64,000 bases of DNA from Knoellia sp. Soil729. Its GTDB lineage: Bacteria; Actinomycetota; Actinomycetes; Actinomycetales; Dermatophilaceae. Made by a program: the position numbers and the translations under genes. Below are positions 55,256 through 63,624 of the stretch, piece by piece (position 1 is the stretch's first letter; each line of letters opens with the position of its first letter). The notes beneath the pieces were generated by a model. It was not told the DNA's origin. It made no database searches and saw only the letters and a list, made by a program, of their open reading frames with translations. Location: NCBI RefSeq assembly GCF_001427985.1, contig NZ_LMSA01000004.1, positions 62,604 through 126,603 on the forward strand, in the 5' to 3' direction.

Positions 55256-56953
55256 ATGGCATCACACGGGACCGACGTCGACCTCGTCGCCGTCGTCGTC
55301 CACCGCGGGCGCGCCGCTCTCGTGGGTGCCGGTGCGCGGCTCGCCGGCTCGGTCCCCGAGGTCGCTTCCGCCATGGTCACCGCTGCGTCCACGTCCCGTC
55401 CGCGGTTCGTCTGGTGGTCCGCCCGGTATGCCGGCGAGCTGGTTGCCGCGGTCGCCTCACCTCTCCCTCGGGCCTGGGACCTCGCCGAGGCCCACCGGAT
55501 CCTCCACGGCGGGTGGAAGGCCGAGCCCGGCCGCGTCTGGGCAGCGGCTCACGCCCTCCCCCTGTCGTCGATGCCGGAGGCGTCGTCGGGCGACCTGTTC
55601 GACTTCTCGGCGGGCGACGAGCTCGGGCCCGACGACCTCACCCGCAGTGACGGGCACCTGCGGGCCGACGCCGCCTCGGGGTGGCTCGAGAGCGATGCGC
55701 GGTTGCTGCGCTGGGCCGAAGCCGCGCTCGAATGCGCTGCGCTGCAACGCGATCGGGCCGAGACGCTGGGTCCGCGGATCGTCGGCACCATCCACTCGGA
55801 GTCCGCGGCAGCGCTCATGTGTCTAGAGCTGGAGGCGGGCGGGTTGCCCGTCGACCGGGCGGTGCTGGAGGACCTCATCGGCGGGTTCGCCGGCCCTCGG
55901 GCGGCGTCGGAGGAGGCAGCCGTCGCGGCGCGCCGCGCGCGTGACGCCGAGGTGCTGCGGCACGTGCCCGGGCGCGAGTCGACCGACCTGCGCAACCCCC
56001 AGCAGGTACGCGACATGCTCGCCGGGGTGGGCGTGGACGTGCCCAACACCCGCAAGTGGGTCCTCGACGCCTACCGGCACGTCCACCCGGTCGTGGACGC
56101 CCTGCTCACGTGGCGCAAGGCCGAGCGGATCGCGACGACCTATGGCTACCGGTGGCTCGACCAGTGCGTCGGCCCGGACGACCGGCTGCGCGGTGGGTGG
56201 AGCGCGTGCGACGGCGCCGCCGGGCGGATGACGGCCGAGAACGGTCTGCACAACCTGCCGGCTGCCCTGCGCTCCGGGGTGGCTGCCCATGGCGGGCACG
56301 TCTTCGTGCGTGCCGACCTGGGCCAGATCGAGCCCCGCGTGCTGGCGGTCGTGTCGGGTGACCCGGTCTTCGCGGAGGCGACGCGGGCCGACGACCTCTA
56401 TGCACCCGTCGCCTCCCGCCTGGGCGTGGAGCGCCCGGTCGCGAAGGTGGCGGTGCTCGCCGCGATGTACGGCCAGCGCTCGGGAGCCGCCGGTGAGGCG
56501 CTCAAGGGCCTGGAGCGGGCCTACCCGGTCGCCATGGGGCTGCTCGACCGGGCCTACGAGAGCGGCGTGCGCGGCGAGCCGTTGCGCACCTTCGGCGGGC
56601 GCCTCGTCCCGACGGGGCGCTTCCTGGCACAGTCGCCGATCGGCACCAACCCGGCGCTGGACGCGGCACGAGGCCGGTTCGCCCGCAACGCCATCATCCA
56701 GGGGGCCGCGGCGGAGCTCTTCAAGGCCTGGGCCGCGACGGTGCGGGCACTGGGCGCGCCCCTGGGGGCACAGATCGTGCTGTGCCTGCACGACGAGCTG
56801 CTGGTGCACGCCCCGGCAGACCGGGCCGACGAGGTGGCGACGCTGGTCGACCGGGCCCTCGCCGACGCGTCACGCAGGTGGGCCGCCGGCGCGCCGGTGC
56901 GCTTCGTCGCAGACACCTCGGTCATCCAGCGCTGGTCCGACGCCAAGCCCTGA
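55256..56953 (+). CDS. Bifunctional 3'-5' exonuclease/DNA polymerase (family A type)
   Basis: The 565-residue relative of the actinobacterial family annotated bifunctional 3'-5' exonuclease/DNA polymerase. The N-terminal 190 residues are an exonuclease-like domain without an obvious full DEDD set. The polymerase core has motif A RADLGQIEPRVLAVVSGD (near residue 355), motif B RPVAKVAVLAAMYGQRSG and motif C CLHDELLVH (near residue 508). The product is shorter than PolA and lacks the 5' nuclease. It probably acts in repair, not main replication. Divergent from the EcsC operon. Confidence 0.85.
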   Translation: MASHGTDVDLVAVVVHRGRAALVGAGARLAGSVPEVASAMVTAASTSRPRFVWWSARYAGELVAAVASPLPRAWDLAEAHRILHGGWKAEPGRVWAAAHALPLSSMPEASSGDLFDFSAGDELGPDDLTRSDGHLRADAASGWLESDARLLRWAEAALECAALQRDRAETLGPRIVGTIHSESAAALMCLELEAGGLPVDRAVLEDLIGGFAGPRAASEEAAVAARRARDAEVLRHVPGRESTDLRNPQQVRDMLAGVGVDVPNTRKWVLDAYRHVHPVVDALLTWRKAERIATTYGYRWLDQCVGPDDRLRGGWSACDGAAGRMTAENGLHNLPAALRSGVAAHGGHVFVRADLGQIEPRVLAVVSGDPVFAEATRADDLYAPVASRLGVERPVAKVAVLAAMYGQRSGAAGEALKGLERAYPVAMGLLDRAYESGVRGEPLRTFGGRLVPTGRFLAQSPIGTNPALDAARGRFARNAIIQGAAAELFKAWAATVRALGAPLGAQIVLCLHDELLVHAPADRADEVATLVDRALADASRRWAAGAPVRFVADTSVIQRWSDAKP

Positions 56954-57000
56954 CCCCGCCGCCATCCCCCGACGCCGCCTCCCCATTTCCGGCCCATCAC

Positions 57001-57051
57001 GGAAACGGAGCGTTCAGCCGGGAACTGTTCCCGGCCGAACGCTCCGTTTCC
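57001..57051. terminator. Long 25-bp inverted repeat between converging genes
   Basis: Left arm 57001-57025 and right arm 57027-57051 are complementary at 24 of 25 positions with a single central base. Key parts are GGAAACGGAGCGTTC and its complement GAACGCTCCGTTTCC. It lies between the polymerase gene and the convergent PAC2 gene and can act as a bidirectional terminator or cruciform. Confidence 0.65.
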
Positions 57052-57098
57052 CGGCTGAACCCGGCGCGCGAAAGTGCGCCGGACGGCATACGGGCCGG

Positions 57099-58007
57099 TC
57101 AGTCGTCGCTGACGTTGCGGAGGAACTCCTCGATGTCGGCGCCGAGCTCCTCGGCCGACGGCAGGTCCTCGGCCTCGGTCGCCAGCAGGCTCGGGCGCTC
57201 CTGGCCCTCGACGAACGCGTCGTACTGCTGCTCGAGAGCGCTGACGATCTGCCCGGCGTCCGCGTTGTCGGCCAGCTCGGAGGCGATCTCACGGTTGTTG
57301 GCGCCGGCCTTGGCGACCAGCTCATCATTGGGCAGGTTGAGCCCGGTGGCGTCGGTGATGGCGTTGAGGGCCGCGAGCGCGCCCTCGGCCCACTCGGCCT
57401 GCGCGAGGTACTGGGGCACGTGGATCGCGAAGCCCAGCGCGTCACGTCCGGCCTCACCCAGGCGCAGCTCCAGCAGCGCGGGGAAGCTCGCCGGCACCTG
57501 GACCTGGCCGAACGGCGACTCCTTGCCACCGACGAGGCGAGCGTCCGTGGCGTGCGCGGTCATGCCCACCGGGCGGGTGTGCGGCACACCCATGGGGATG
57601 CCGTGGCTCGTGACGACGAGGGAGACACCGAGGATCTGGATGAGCTGGCGGATCGCCTCGATCGCGCGCTCCCACTGGAAGTCCGGCTCGGGACCGGTGA
57701 GCAGGTAGTAGGTCTGCCCGTCCCGGTCGTTCATCCGGTAGAGCACCATCGAGGGATCGGCGTAGCTCTCCCAGCGGTTGGTGTCGAACACCATCGCCGG
57801 ACGGCGCCCGCGGTAGTCCAGCAGGGCGTCGACGTCGAAGGTCGCCACGACCTCGGCCTCGCTCGTGTCGACGAGGTGCGTGCCGAGGATGCGCTGGATG
57901 TTGCCGGCGTCGATGAAGGCGCCGAGCAGCACGATGAGCGCGCCCGGCTCACGGGTGGGCACGGGTGCGTCGGTCTCGAAGCGATACAGGTCAGACGGGT
58001 TCTGCAC
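57099..58007 (-). CDS. PAC2 family protein
   Basis: The 302-residue product carries the PAC2 fold signature: GALIVLLGAFIDAGNIQR near the start, VVATFDVDALLDYRGRRP, YYLLTGPEPDFQWERAI, the VTSHGIPMGVPHTRPVGMTAHAT region and VHVPQYLAQ-type end (AIHVPQYLAQAEWAEGAL). PAC2 proteins are known as proteasome assembly chaperones in eukaryotes; in actinobacteria they are conserved and their role is less clear. A C-terminal acidic tail (EELGADIEEFLRNVSDD) follows. GTG start. Just downstream of hrpA on the same strand. Confidence 0.88.
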   Translation of the reverse strand: MQNPSDLYRFETDAPVPTREPGALIVLLGAFIDAGNIQRILGTHLVDTSEAEVVATFDVDALLDYRGRRPAMVFDTNRWESYADPSMVLYRMNDRDGQTYYLLTGPEPDFQWERAIEAIRQLIQILGVSLVVTSHGIPMGVPHTRPVGMTAHATDARLVGGKESPFGQVQVPASFPALLELRLGEAGRDALGFAIHVPQYLAQAEWAEGALAALNAITDATGLNLPNDELVAKAGANNREIASELADNADAGQIVSALEQQYDAFVEGQERPSLLATEAEDLPSAEELGADIEEFLRNVSDD

Positions 58008-58040
58008 GGGAACAGCCTCTCAGGGGGGTCACGTGTCTGG

Positions 58041-61000
58041 TCAAACGTGTCGGGTGGCGCGGAGATTCCCGGACTGGGCCACCGCCGCGATGGCGTTGCG
58101 CACCCGCTTCTCGCTCACCGGGTGCGCGGTCCCGAGGGCCTGGGCGAAGAGGCTGACGCGCAGCTCCTCGATCATCCAGGCGATGTCGGTCACCTCGGGT
58201 GCCCGTCTCGACGTCGCGGGGAGGTCGTCCAGCAGATCGGCGTATGCCGTCTCGACCGAGTCGACCTGTTCCTGCAGCTTCGACTCCCGGGGGTTGGTCG
58301 CGGCCCTCTCGAGGCGCTGGAGCATGGCGCGCAGGTAGCGCTGCAGGTGCGGGAGCCGGGCGAGACCGGTGTCGGCGACGAAGCCCGGCCGGATGAGCCC
58401 GTCCAGCTGGGCGCGGACGTCGGCGGTGGTCGCGGCCAGGCTGTGCCGGGCGGCACCGGCCTCGATGGCATCGAGACGACGACGCACGTCACCGGCCAGG
58501 GCGAGCACCGGCTCGACGGCCTCGATCACGTGGAGCACCCGGGCCACCACGTGGGTGCGGACCGCGTCGTGCGCGGCCTCGAACTCGGCCTTCGTGCGCA
58601 CCTCTCCCCCGGTGGCGCCGGAGGACGGGTCCGCGACGATCGAGTCGACGGCCGCGGCGAGGCAGTCCTCGAGCAGAGCGGGGACCGAGCCGTGGGGGTT
58701 CTGGCCGAGCGCGAGCTTCTGGGCGTTGCTGAGGCGCGCGAGGACGCGCTTCCACGGCGCGGTGGTGTTGAGCAGCAGCAGCCGCCGGACGCCGGCGCGG
58801 TGCTCTGCCTCCGCCGAGCCAGCGGAGTCGAGGACCCGCAGCGACACGCTCGTCCCCTCGTCGACGAGGGCGGGGTGGCCCTGCACGGTGTGGCCCCCGG
58901 AACGACCCTCGAAGGTGCGTGGCACGTCCTCGACGCTCCACTGGGTGAGCCCGCTGCGCTCGATCGACGCACCCGCCTTGGCCATGCGCTGCCGGACGGC
59001 GCCCTGCGACTTCGGGCGCAGCTCCTCGAGGTCCTTGCCGCGCGCGATGACCCGTCCACCCGGCGCCTCGACCGAGAACGTGACCCGCAGGTGGTCCGGC
59101 ACCCGGTCCCAGTCCCACTCTCCCTCCGGGATGGTCACCCGCGTGCGCTCGCGCAGCACCCGCGCCAGCTCGTGGGTGAAGGACGCCCCCGACGACGGGT
59201 CAGCACCCACCAGGGCGGCACGCGCGTGGTCCGGGGTCGGCACGAAGTGGCGCCGGGTCGCCTTGGGCAGCGACTTGAGCAGGGCGATGGCCAGGTCCTC
59301 ACGCAGACCCGGGACCTGCCAGTCGAACCCCTCGGAAGTCACCTGGTTGAGGATCGCCGTCGGAACGTGGACGGTGACACCGTCAGCAGCGTCACCGGGC
59401 GAGAACTGGTAGGTGACATCGAGCTCGAGGTCGCCCTGGCGCCACGTGCGCGGGTAGTCACCGGCCGACACCGTGTCGACGTCCTCACGGGTGAGCAGCT
59501 CCTCGGTGAAGGTGAGCAGGTCGGGGCGCCGGCGCTGCTCGCCCTTCCACCACCGGTCGAAGTGCCGCACCGAGGTGACGTCGGGCGGGATCCGCGCGTC
59601 GTAGAACTCGAAGACCACCTCGTCGTCGACGATGAGGTCGCGACGCCTGGCCCGCTCCTCCAGCTCCGAGAGCCGTTGCAGGAGAGCGGTGTTGGCCTTC
59701 CAGAACCGGTGGTGGGTGTCCCAGTCGCCCTCGACCAGGGCGTTGCGGATGAAGAGGTCGCGCGAGACCTCCGGGTCGATCCGGCCGTACTGCACCGTGC
59801 GGTCGACGATGAGCGGGACCCCGTAGAGCGTCACCCGCTCGGAGGCGATGACGCTGCCCGCGGACTTCGACCACCGCGGCTCCGAGAACGTCCGCTTGAT
59901 GACGTGCGCACCGACCTCCTCGGCCCACTCGGGGTCGATCGCGGCGTTGACCCGGGCCCACAGGCGCGTGGTCTCGACGAGCTCGGCAGCCATGACCACG
60001 TCGGGCTGCTTCTTGAACAGCCCGGAACCGGGGTTGATGCCGAAACGCGAACCCCGCGCGCCGGCATACTCACGCTTTTGCTCGTCACGGACGCCGACGT
60101 GCGACAGCAGGCCGGCGAGCAGCGCCTTGTGCACGACGTCCCAGTCGGGCTCGGCATCCTTCGCGGCGGTGCTGCGGTCGGGGTCGATGCGAGCGGACTT
60201 GCAGGCGCTGCGGAGCTGCTGGTGGAGGTCCTGCCACTCCCGGATGCGCAGGTAGTGCAGGAACTCGGCCTTGCACAGCCGCCGGAAAGCGCTGCCGGAC
60301 AACGCTTTCTGCTGTTCCTTGAGGTAGCGCCACAGGGCGTGGAAGCCGGCGAAGTCGGACGTCTCGCTCTTGAAGCGCGCGTGCTGCTGCTGGGCCTGCG
60401 CCTCCTTGTCGACGGGGCGCTCGCGTGGGTCCTGGATCGAGAGCGCGGCCACGATGACGAGGACCTCGCGGGTGCAGCCCAGCCGGTCGGCCTCGATGAT
60501 CATGCGCCCCATGCGAGGGTCGAGCGGCAGTCGCGCCAGGGTCTTGCCGTATGCCGTGAGTCGCCGCTCGCCGTGCCTGCCCTTCGCGGGCCGGAGGGCG
60601 TTGAGCTCGTCGAGGAGCCGCACCCCGTCGGCGATCTGCTTGCTGTCCGGGGCGTCGACGAAGGGGAACCGGGCGATGTCGCCCAGCCCGAGCGCGGTCA
60701 TCTGCAGGATGACGGCGGCGAGCGACGTGCGCAGGATCTCGGGCTCGGTGAACTCCGGCCGTGACTCGAAGTCCTCCTGCGAGTAGAGCCTGATGGCAAT
60801 GCCGTCCGCGACGCGACCGCACCGACCGGAGCGCTGTGCCGCGCTGGCCTGCGAGATCGCCTCGATGGGCAGGCGCTGGACCTTGGTGCGCTGGGAGTAG
60901 CGGGAGATGCGGGCGGTGCCGGTGTCGATGACGTAGCCGATGCCGGGCACGGTGAGCGAGGTCTCGGCGACGTTCGTGGCGAGGATGATCCGTCGGCCCT

Positions 61001-61940
61001 TGCCGCGAGTGAAGACCCGGTGCTGCTCGTTGGCGGACAGCCGCGCATAGAGCGGGAGGATCTCGGTGCTCGGTAGGTTGAGCCCCTTGAGTGCGTCCGC
61101 GGCGTCCCGGATCTCGCGCTCACCCGAGAAGAACACAAGGATGTCGGTCGCGCTGTGGCCCGGCGGCGTCTCGGTCCAGAGCTCGGTGACGGCGTCGGCA
61201 ACAGCGGTGACCTGGTCGCGTTCCTGGGTGATCTCCCCGCCGGGCCCCCGCTCGACGAGGGGGCGGTAGCGCACCTCGACGGGGTAGGTGCGTCCGGAGA
61301 CCTCGATGACGGGCACCTCACGGACCACGTTGCCACGAGCGTCGGTGGAGAAGTGCTCGGCGAACCGGGCGGGGTCGATCGTGGCCGAGGTGATGACGAC
61401 CTTGAGGTCTGGCCGACGCGGGAGGAGGGACTTGAGGTAGCCGAGGATGAAGTCGATGTTGAGGGACCGCTCGTGGGCCTCGTCGATGATGATCGTGTCG
61501 TAGCGGCGCAGGTCGCGGTCGCGCTGCATCTCGGCGAGAAGGATGCCGTCGGTCATGACCTTGAGCCGGGTCCGGTCGCTGCTGTGGTCGGTGAAGCGGA
61601 CCTGGTAGCCGACGAGGTCGCCGAGCTCGACCTCCATCTCCTCGGCGATGCGCTCGGCCACGGAGCGGGCGGCGATGCGGCGTGGCTGGGTGTGGCCGAT
61701 CTGGCCGGTGCCGCCCAGTCCCAGCTCGAGGCACATCTTGGGCAGCTGCGTGGTCTTGCCCGAGCCGGTCTCGCCGGCGATGACGACGACCTGGTGGTCC
61801 CGCAGCGCGGCCAGGATGTCGTCACGGCGTTCGACGACGGGCAGCTGCTCGGGGTACCTCAGCTGCGCGGGGTCGAGCGGTCCGCGCCCGACGTTTCCGT
61901 CGACGACGCTGGTCCCCTCCTGCTGCTCCGGCTGCGGCAC
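58041..61940 (-). CDS. hrpA: ATP-dependent RNA helicase HrpA
   Basis: The 1299-residue DEAH-box helicase. Motifs: I GETGSGKTTQLPK, Ia TQPRRIAA, II IIDEAHERSLN, III TSATIDPARF, V TNVAETSLTVPG, VI QRSGRCGR, followed by the HA2/OB-fold domains and the long C-terminal DUF3418 part specific to HrpA (NYPRTWRQGD-like segment near the middle). Length equals that of E. coli HrpA. Acts on RNA, including rescue of stalled ribosomes in known cases. Followed after 33 bases by the PAC2 gene. Confidence 0.94.
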   Translation of the reverse strand: MPQPEQQEGTSVVDGNVGRGPLDPAQLRYPEQLPVVERRDDILAALRDHQVVVIAGETGSGKTTQLPKMCLELGLGGTGQIGHTQPRRIAARSVAERIAEEMEVELGDLVGYQVRFTDHSSDRTRLKVMTDGILLAEMQRDRDLRRYDTIIIDEAHERSLNIDFILGYLKSLLPRRPDLKVVITSATIDPARFAEHFSTDARGNVVREVPVIEVSGRTYPVEVRYRPLVERGPGGEITQERDQVTAVADAVTELWTETPPGHSATDILVFFSGEREIRDAADALKGLNLPSTEILPLYARLSANEQHRVFTRGKGRRIILATNVAETSLTVPGIGYVIDTGTARISRYSQRTKVQRLPIEAISQASAAQRSGRCGRVADGIAIRLYSQEDFESRPEFTEPEILRTSLAAVILQMTALGLGDIARFPFVDAPDSKQIADGVRLLDELNALRPAKGRHGERRLTAYGKTLARLPLDPRMGRMIIEADRLGCTREVLVIVAALSIQDPRERPVDKEAQAQQQHARFKSETSDFAGFHALWRYLKEQQKALSGSAFRRLCKAEFLHYLRIREWQDLHQQLRSACKSARIDPDRSTAAKDAEPDWDVVHKALLAGLLSHVGVRDEQKREYAGARGSRFGINPGSGLFKKQPDVVMAAELVETTRLWARVNAAIDPEWAEEVGAHVIKRTFSEPRWSKSAGSVIASERVTLYGVPLIVDRTVQYGRIDPEVSRDLFIRNALVEGDWDTHHRFWKANTALLQRLSELEERARRRDLIVDDEVVFEFYDARIPPDVTSVRHFDRWWKGEQRRRPDLLTFTEELLTREDVDTVSAGDYPRTWRQGDLELDVTYQFSPGDAADGVTVHVPTAILNQVTSEGFDWQVPGLREDLAIALLKSLPKATRRHFVPTPDHARAALVGADPSSGASFTHELARVLRERTRVTIPEGEWDWDRVPDHLRVTFSVEAPGGRVIARGKDLEELRPKSQGAVRQRMAKAGASIERSGLTQWSVEDVPRTFEGRSGGHTVQGHPALVDEGTSVSLRVLDSAGSAEAEHRAGVRRLLLLNTTAPWKRVLARLSNAQKLALGQNPHGSVPALLEDCLAAAVDSIVADPSSGATGGEVRTKAEFEAAHDAVRTHVVARVLHVIEAVEPVLALAGDVRRRLDAIEAGAARHSLAATTADVRAQLDGLIRPGFVADTGLARLPHLQRYLRAMLQRLERAATNPRESKLQEQVDSVETAYADLLDDLPATSRRAPEVTDIAWMIEELRVSLFAQALGTAHPVSEKRVRNAIAAVAQSGNLRATRHV

Positions 61941-61985
61941 GCGCCCAAGGATAGGTCGGGCACGTGCCGCGGCTCGCGCGAGTTC

Positions 61986-62825
61986 TCAGGCGACGGCTGC
62001 ACGCACCAGGCGCAGGCGCCACGCCTCGGGACCGCGCTCGAGGTAGTCGACCGTGAACACGCCGGGTGCGCGACCCTCGAGCTGGCGCAGGAGTGGCAGG
62101 GGGTCGTGCGGCGCCACGAGGACCATGCCCTTGCCGGGCTGCACGGCGTCCAGCGCGCCGAAGATGGTCGCGTGGCGGATGGCGTGCGGGACCTGACGGG
62201 CGTCGAGCTCGGGCAGCTCCTCGTCGTGTCCACCGCACCCGCAGGCGCCCGAGCCGGCCGCCTCGACCGGCGCGGACTCGGCGACCTCGCCGTGACCCGC
62301 GTGACCGTGGCCCTCCTCGCCGTGGCCCTCCTCGGCGTGGCCCTCGTGGCCGCCGAGCAGGTCGTGCATGCCGTCGAGTGCCCCGGCGAGCGAGACCTGC
62401 GGGTTGCTCGCGAGCAGCGGCAGGATCTGGTCGTTCTCCTTGGCCAGGTGGCTGTCGAAGGTCACCGCCAGGGCACGTGCCTCGGCGGCCGCGCGCACGC
62501 GGCTGGGAGCCGAGCGCAGCGAGTCCACGAGCCCGATGATCAGCTGGTGCTCGACGAGCATGGCGTCGACGAGGAGCTGTCCGCGGGAGTCGGCGTGGGC
62601 GAGGGGATACATCGCGGACTCCTCGGCCTTCGCGTGCGGGACGAGGTCACTCTCGGCCCACTGGACGAGCTCGTCGCGGGCGGCGAGGGCATCCTCGTCG
62701 GTGCGCGCCGAGATGAGGCGTTCGACATGGGCGGCGAGCGTGCCGGCCATCTGGGCGTGGTGCTGCTTGACGGCCTCGACCGCGTCCGAGTCCTGCTCGG
62801 TGCTGGCGATGACGATGGTGTTCAC
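61986..62825 (-). CDS. Hemerythrin-like HHE protein fused to DUF2249
   Basis: The 279-residue product has an N-terminal HHE hemerythrin-type four-helix bundle (HHAQMAGTLAAHVERL, HAKAEESAMYPLAH, LVEHQLIIGLVDSL, FDSHLAKENDQILPLL), whose His and Glu residues can bind two irons. After a Gly/His-rich linker (GHEGHAEEGHGEEGH) comes a DUF2249 domain with LDARQVPHAIRHATIFGALD. This fusion is linked to nitric oxide or oxygen handling in other bacteria. GTG start after AGGAGGTCACC. Divergent from a Cys-containing regulator. Confidence 0.85.
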   Translation of the reverse strand: MNTIVIASTEQDSDAVEAVKQHHAQMAGTLAAHVERLISARTDEDALAARDELVQWAESDLVPHAKAEESAMYPLAHADSRGQLLVDAMLVEHQLIIGLVDSLRSAPSRVRAAAEARALAVTFDSHLAKENDQILPLLASNPQVSLAGALDGMHDLLGGHEGHAEEGHGEEGHGHAGHGEVAESAPVEAAGSGACGCGGHDEELPELDARQVPHAIRHATIFGALDAVQPGKGMVLVAPHDPLPLLRQLEGRAPGVFTVDYLERGPEAWRLRLVRAAVA

Positions 62826-62874
62826 GGGGGTGACCTCCTGGGGCCTCCTGCCGCCCGGCTGGCGGCGACGACCC

Positions 62875-62893
62875 TTATTTAATACACTAGTTT
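62875..62893. promoter_or_regulatory. AT-rich divergent control region
   Basis: TTATTTAATACACTAG is a rare AT-rich patch between the hemerythrin gene and the regulator, with a TATTTAATA near-palindrome. It may hold -10 elements for both directions or an operator for the adjacent regulator. Confidence 0.4.
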
Positions 62894-62895
62894 CC

Positions 62896-63624
62896 GTGGA
62901 TAATCCAACTGCTGACGCCGGCCTGCACCAGCGCATGGCGGCGGGGCTCGGCCCCGTCCCCTCGTCGACGAGCCGGGTCCACGAGGCGCCCGGACGTGCG
63001 GCTGCGGGTGTGCTCACGGCCCTCGAGGACTCCGGCGAGCCGGTGACCGTGGCGACGCTCGCCGAGGCCCTCGGACAGCACCCCAACACCGTGCGTGAGC
63101 ACTTGGACGCCCTCGTCGACGCAGGCCTGGCCGAGCGCACCCGTGCCGCGAGCGCCGGTCGTGGCCGGCCGGCCTGGCTGTATGCCGCGCTGCCGGCTGT
63201 CGCTGCCGGGTCCCGGGAGTACGCCGGCCTGGCCACGGCGCTCGCCCTGCAGCTGGCCCGCACGAGCGCCCACCCCGGTGACGAAGCAGCCACGGCCGGA
63301 CGCGCCTGGGGTGCCAGCCTGGCCACGGCCAGCGGGCGGCAGCCCCGGACGCGGCCGGGGGTCGAGCGTGGGGTCATGGGCATCCTCGACGAGCTCGGGT
63401 TCGAGCCGGAGTCACGTGGGCGCAGCACCACCGTCCGGCTGCGCCGCTGCCCACTGCTCGAGGCGGCCCGCGAGGAGCCCGAGGTCGTGTGCTCGGTACA
63501 CCTCGGCATCGTGCGCGGTGCGATGGACACGTGGGGCGCGGACACCGAGGGGGTCGGGCTCGTCCCGTTCGCCGAGCCCGGAGCATGCCTGCTCCACCTC
63601 GGAACGCCCAAGGGAACCGCCTGA
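62896..63624 (+). CDS. HTH regulator with Cys-x13-Cys-x2-His motif (COG2345-like)
   Basis: The 242-residue product has a winged-helix start (VTVATLAEALGQHPNTVREHLD, ALVDAGLAERTRA) and a C-terminal segment RRCPLLEAAREEPEVVCSVHLGIVRGAM. The C-x13-C-x2-H pattern resembles the iron-sulfur or metal site of SufR-like COG2345 regulators. The GTG start has no clear ribosome site. Its stop overlaps the next ATG (TGATG). It likely senses NO, oxygen or iron state and controls the hemerythrin and membrane protein genes. Confidence 0.75.
   Translation: MDNPTADAGLHQRMAAGLGPVPSSTSRVHEAPGRAAAGVLTALEDSGEPVTVATLAEALGQHPNTVREHLDALVDAGLAERTRAASAGRGRPAWLYAALPAVAAGSREYAGLATALALQLARTSAHPGDEAATAGRAWGASLATASGRQPRTRPGVERGVMGILDELGFEPESRGRSTTVRLRRCPLLEAAREEPEVVCSVHLGIVRGAMDTWGADTEGVGLVPFAEPGACLLHLGTPKGTA

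Noticed and set aside
56289-60764. Very long plus-strand open frame (about 1490 codons) across the polymerase, PAC2 and hrpA region
   Set aside because: Antisense to hrpA and PAC2 and out of frame with the polymerase; no recognisable domain.
61155-62882. Long plus-strand frame opposite hrpA and the hemerythrin gene
   Set aside because: Antisense, Val/Gly/Asp-rich, no domains; both minus-strand genes have clear family motifs.
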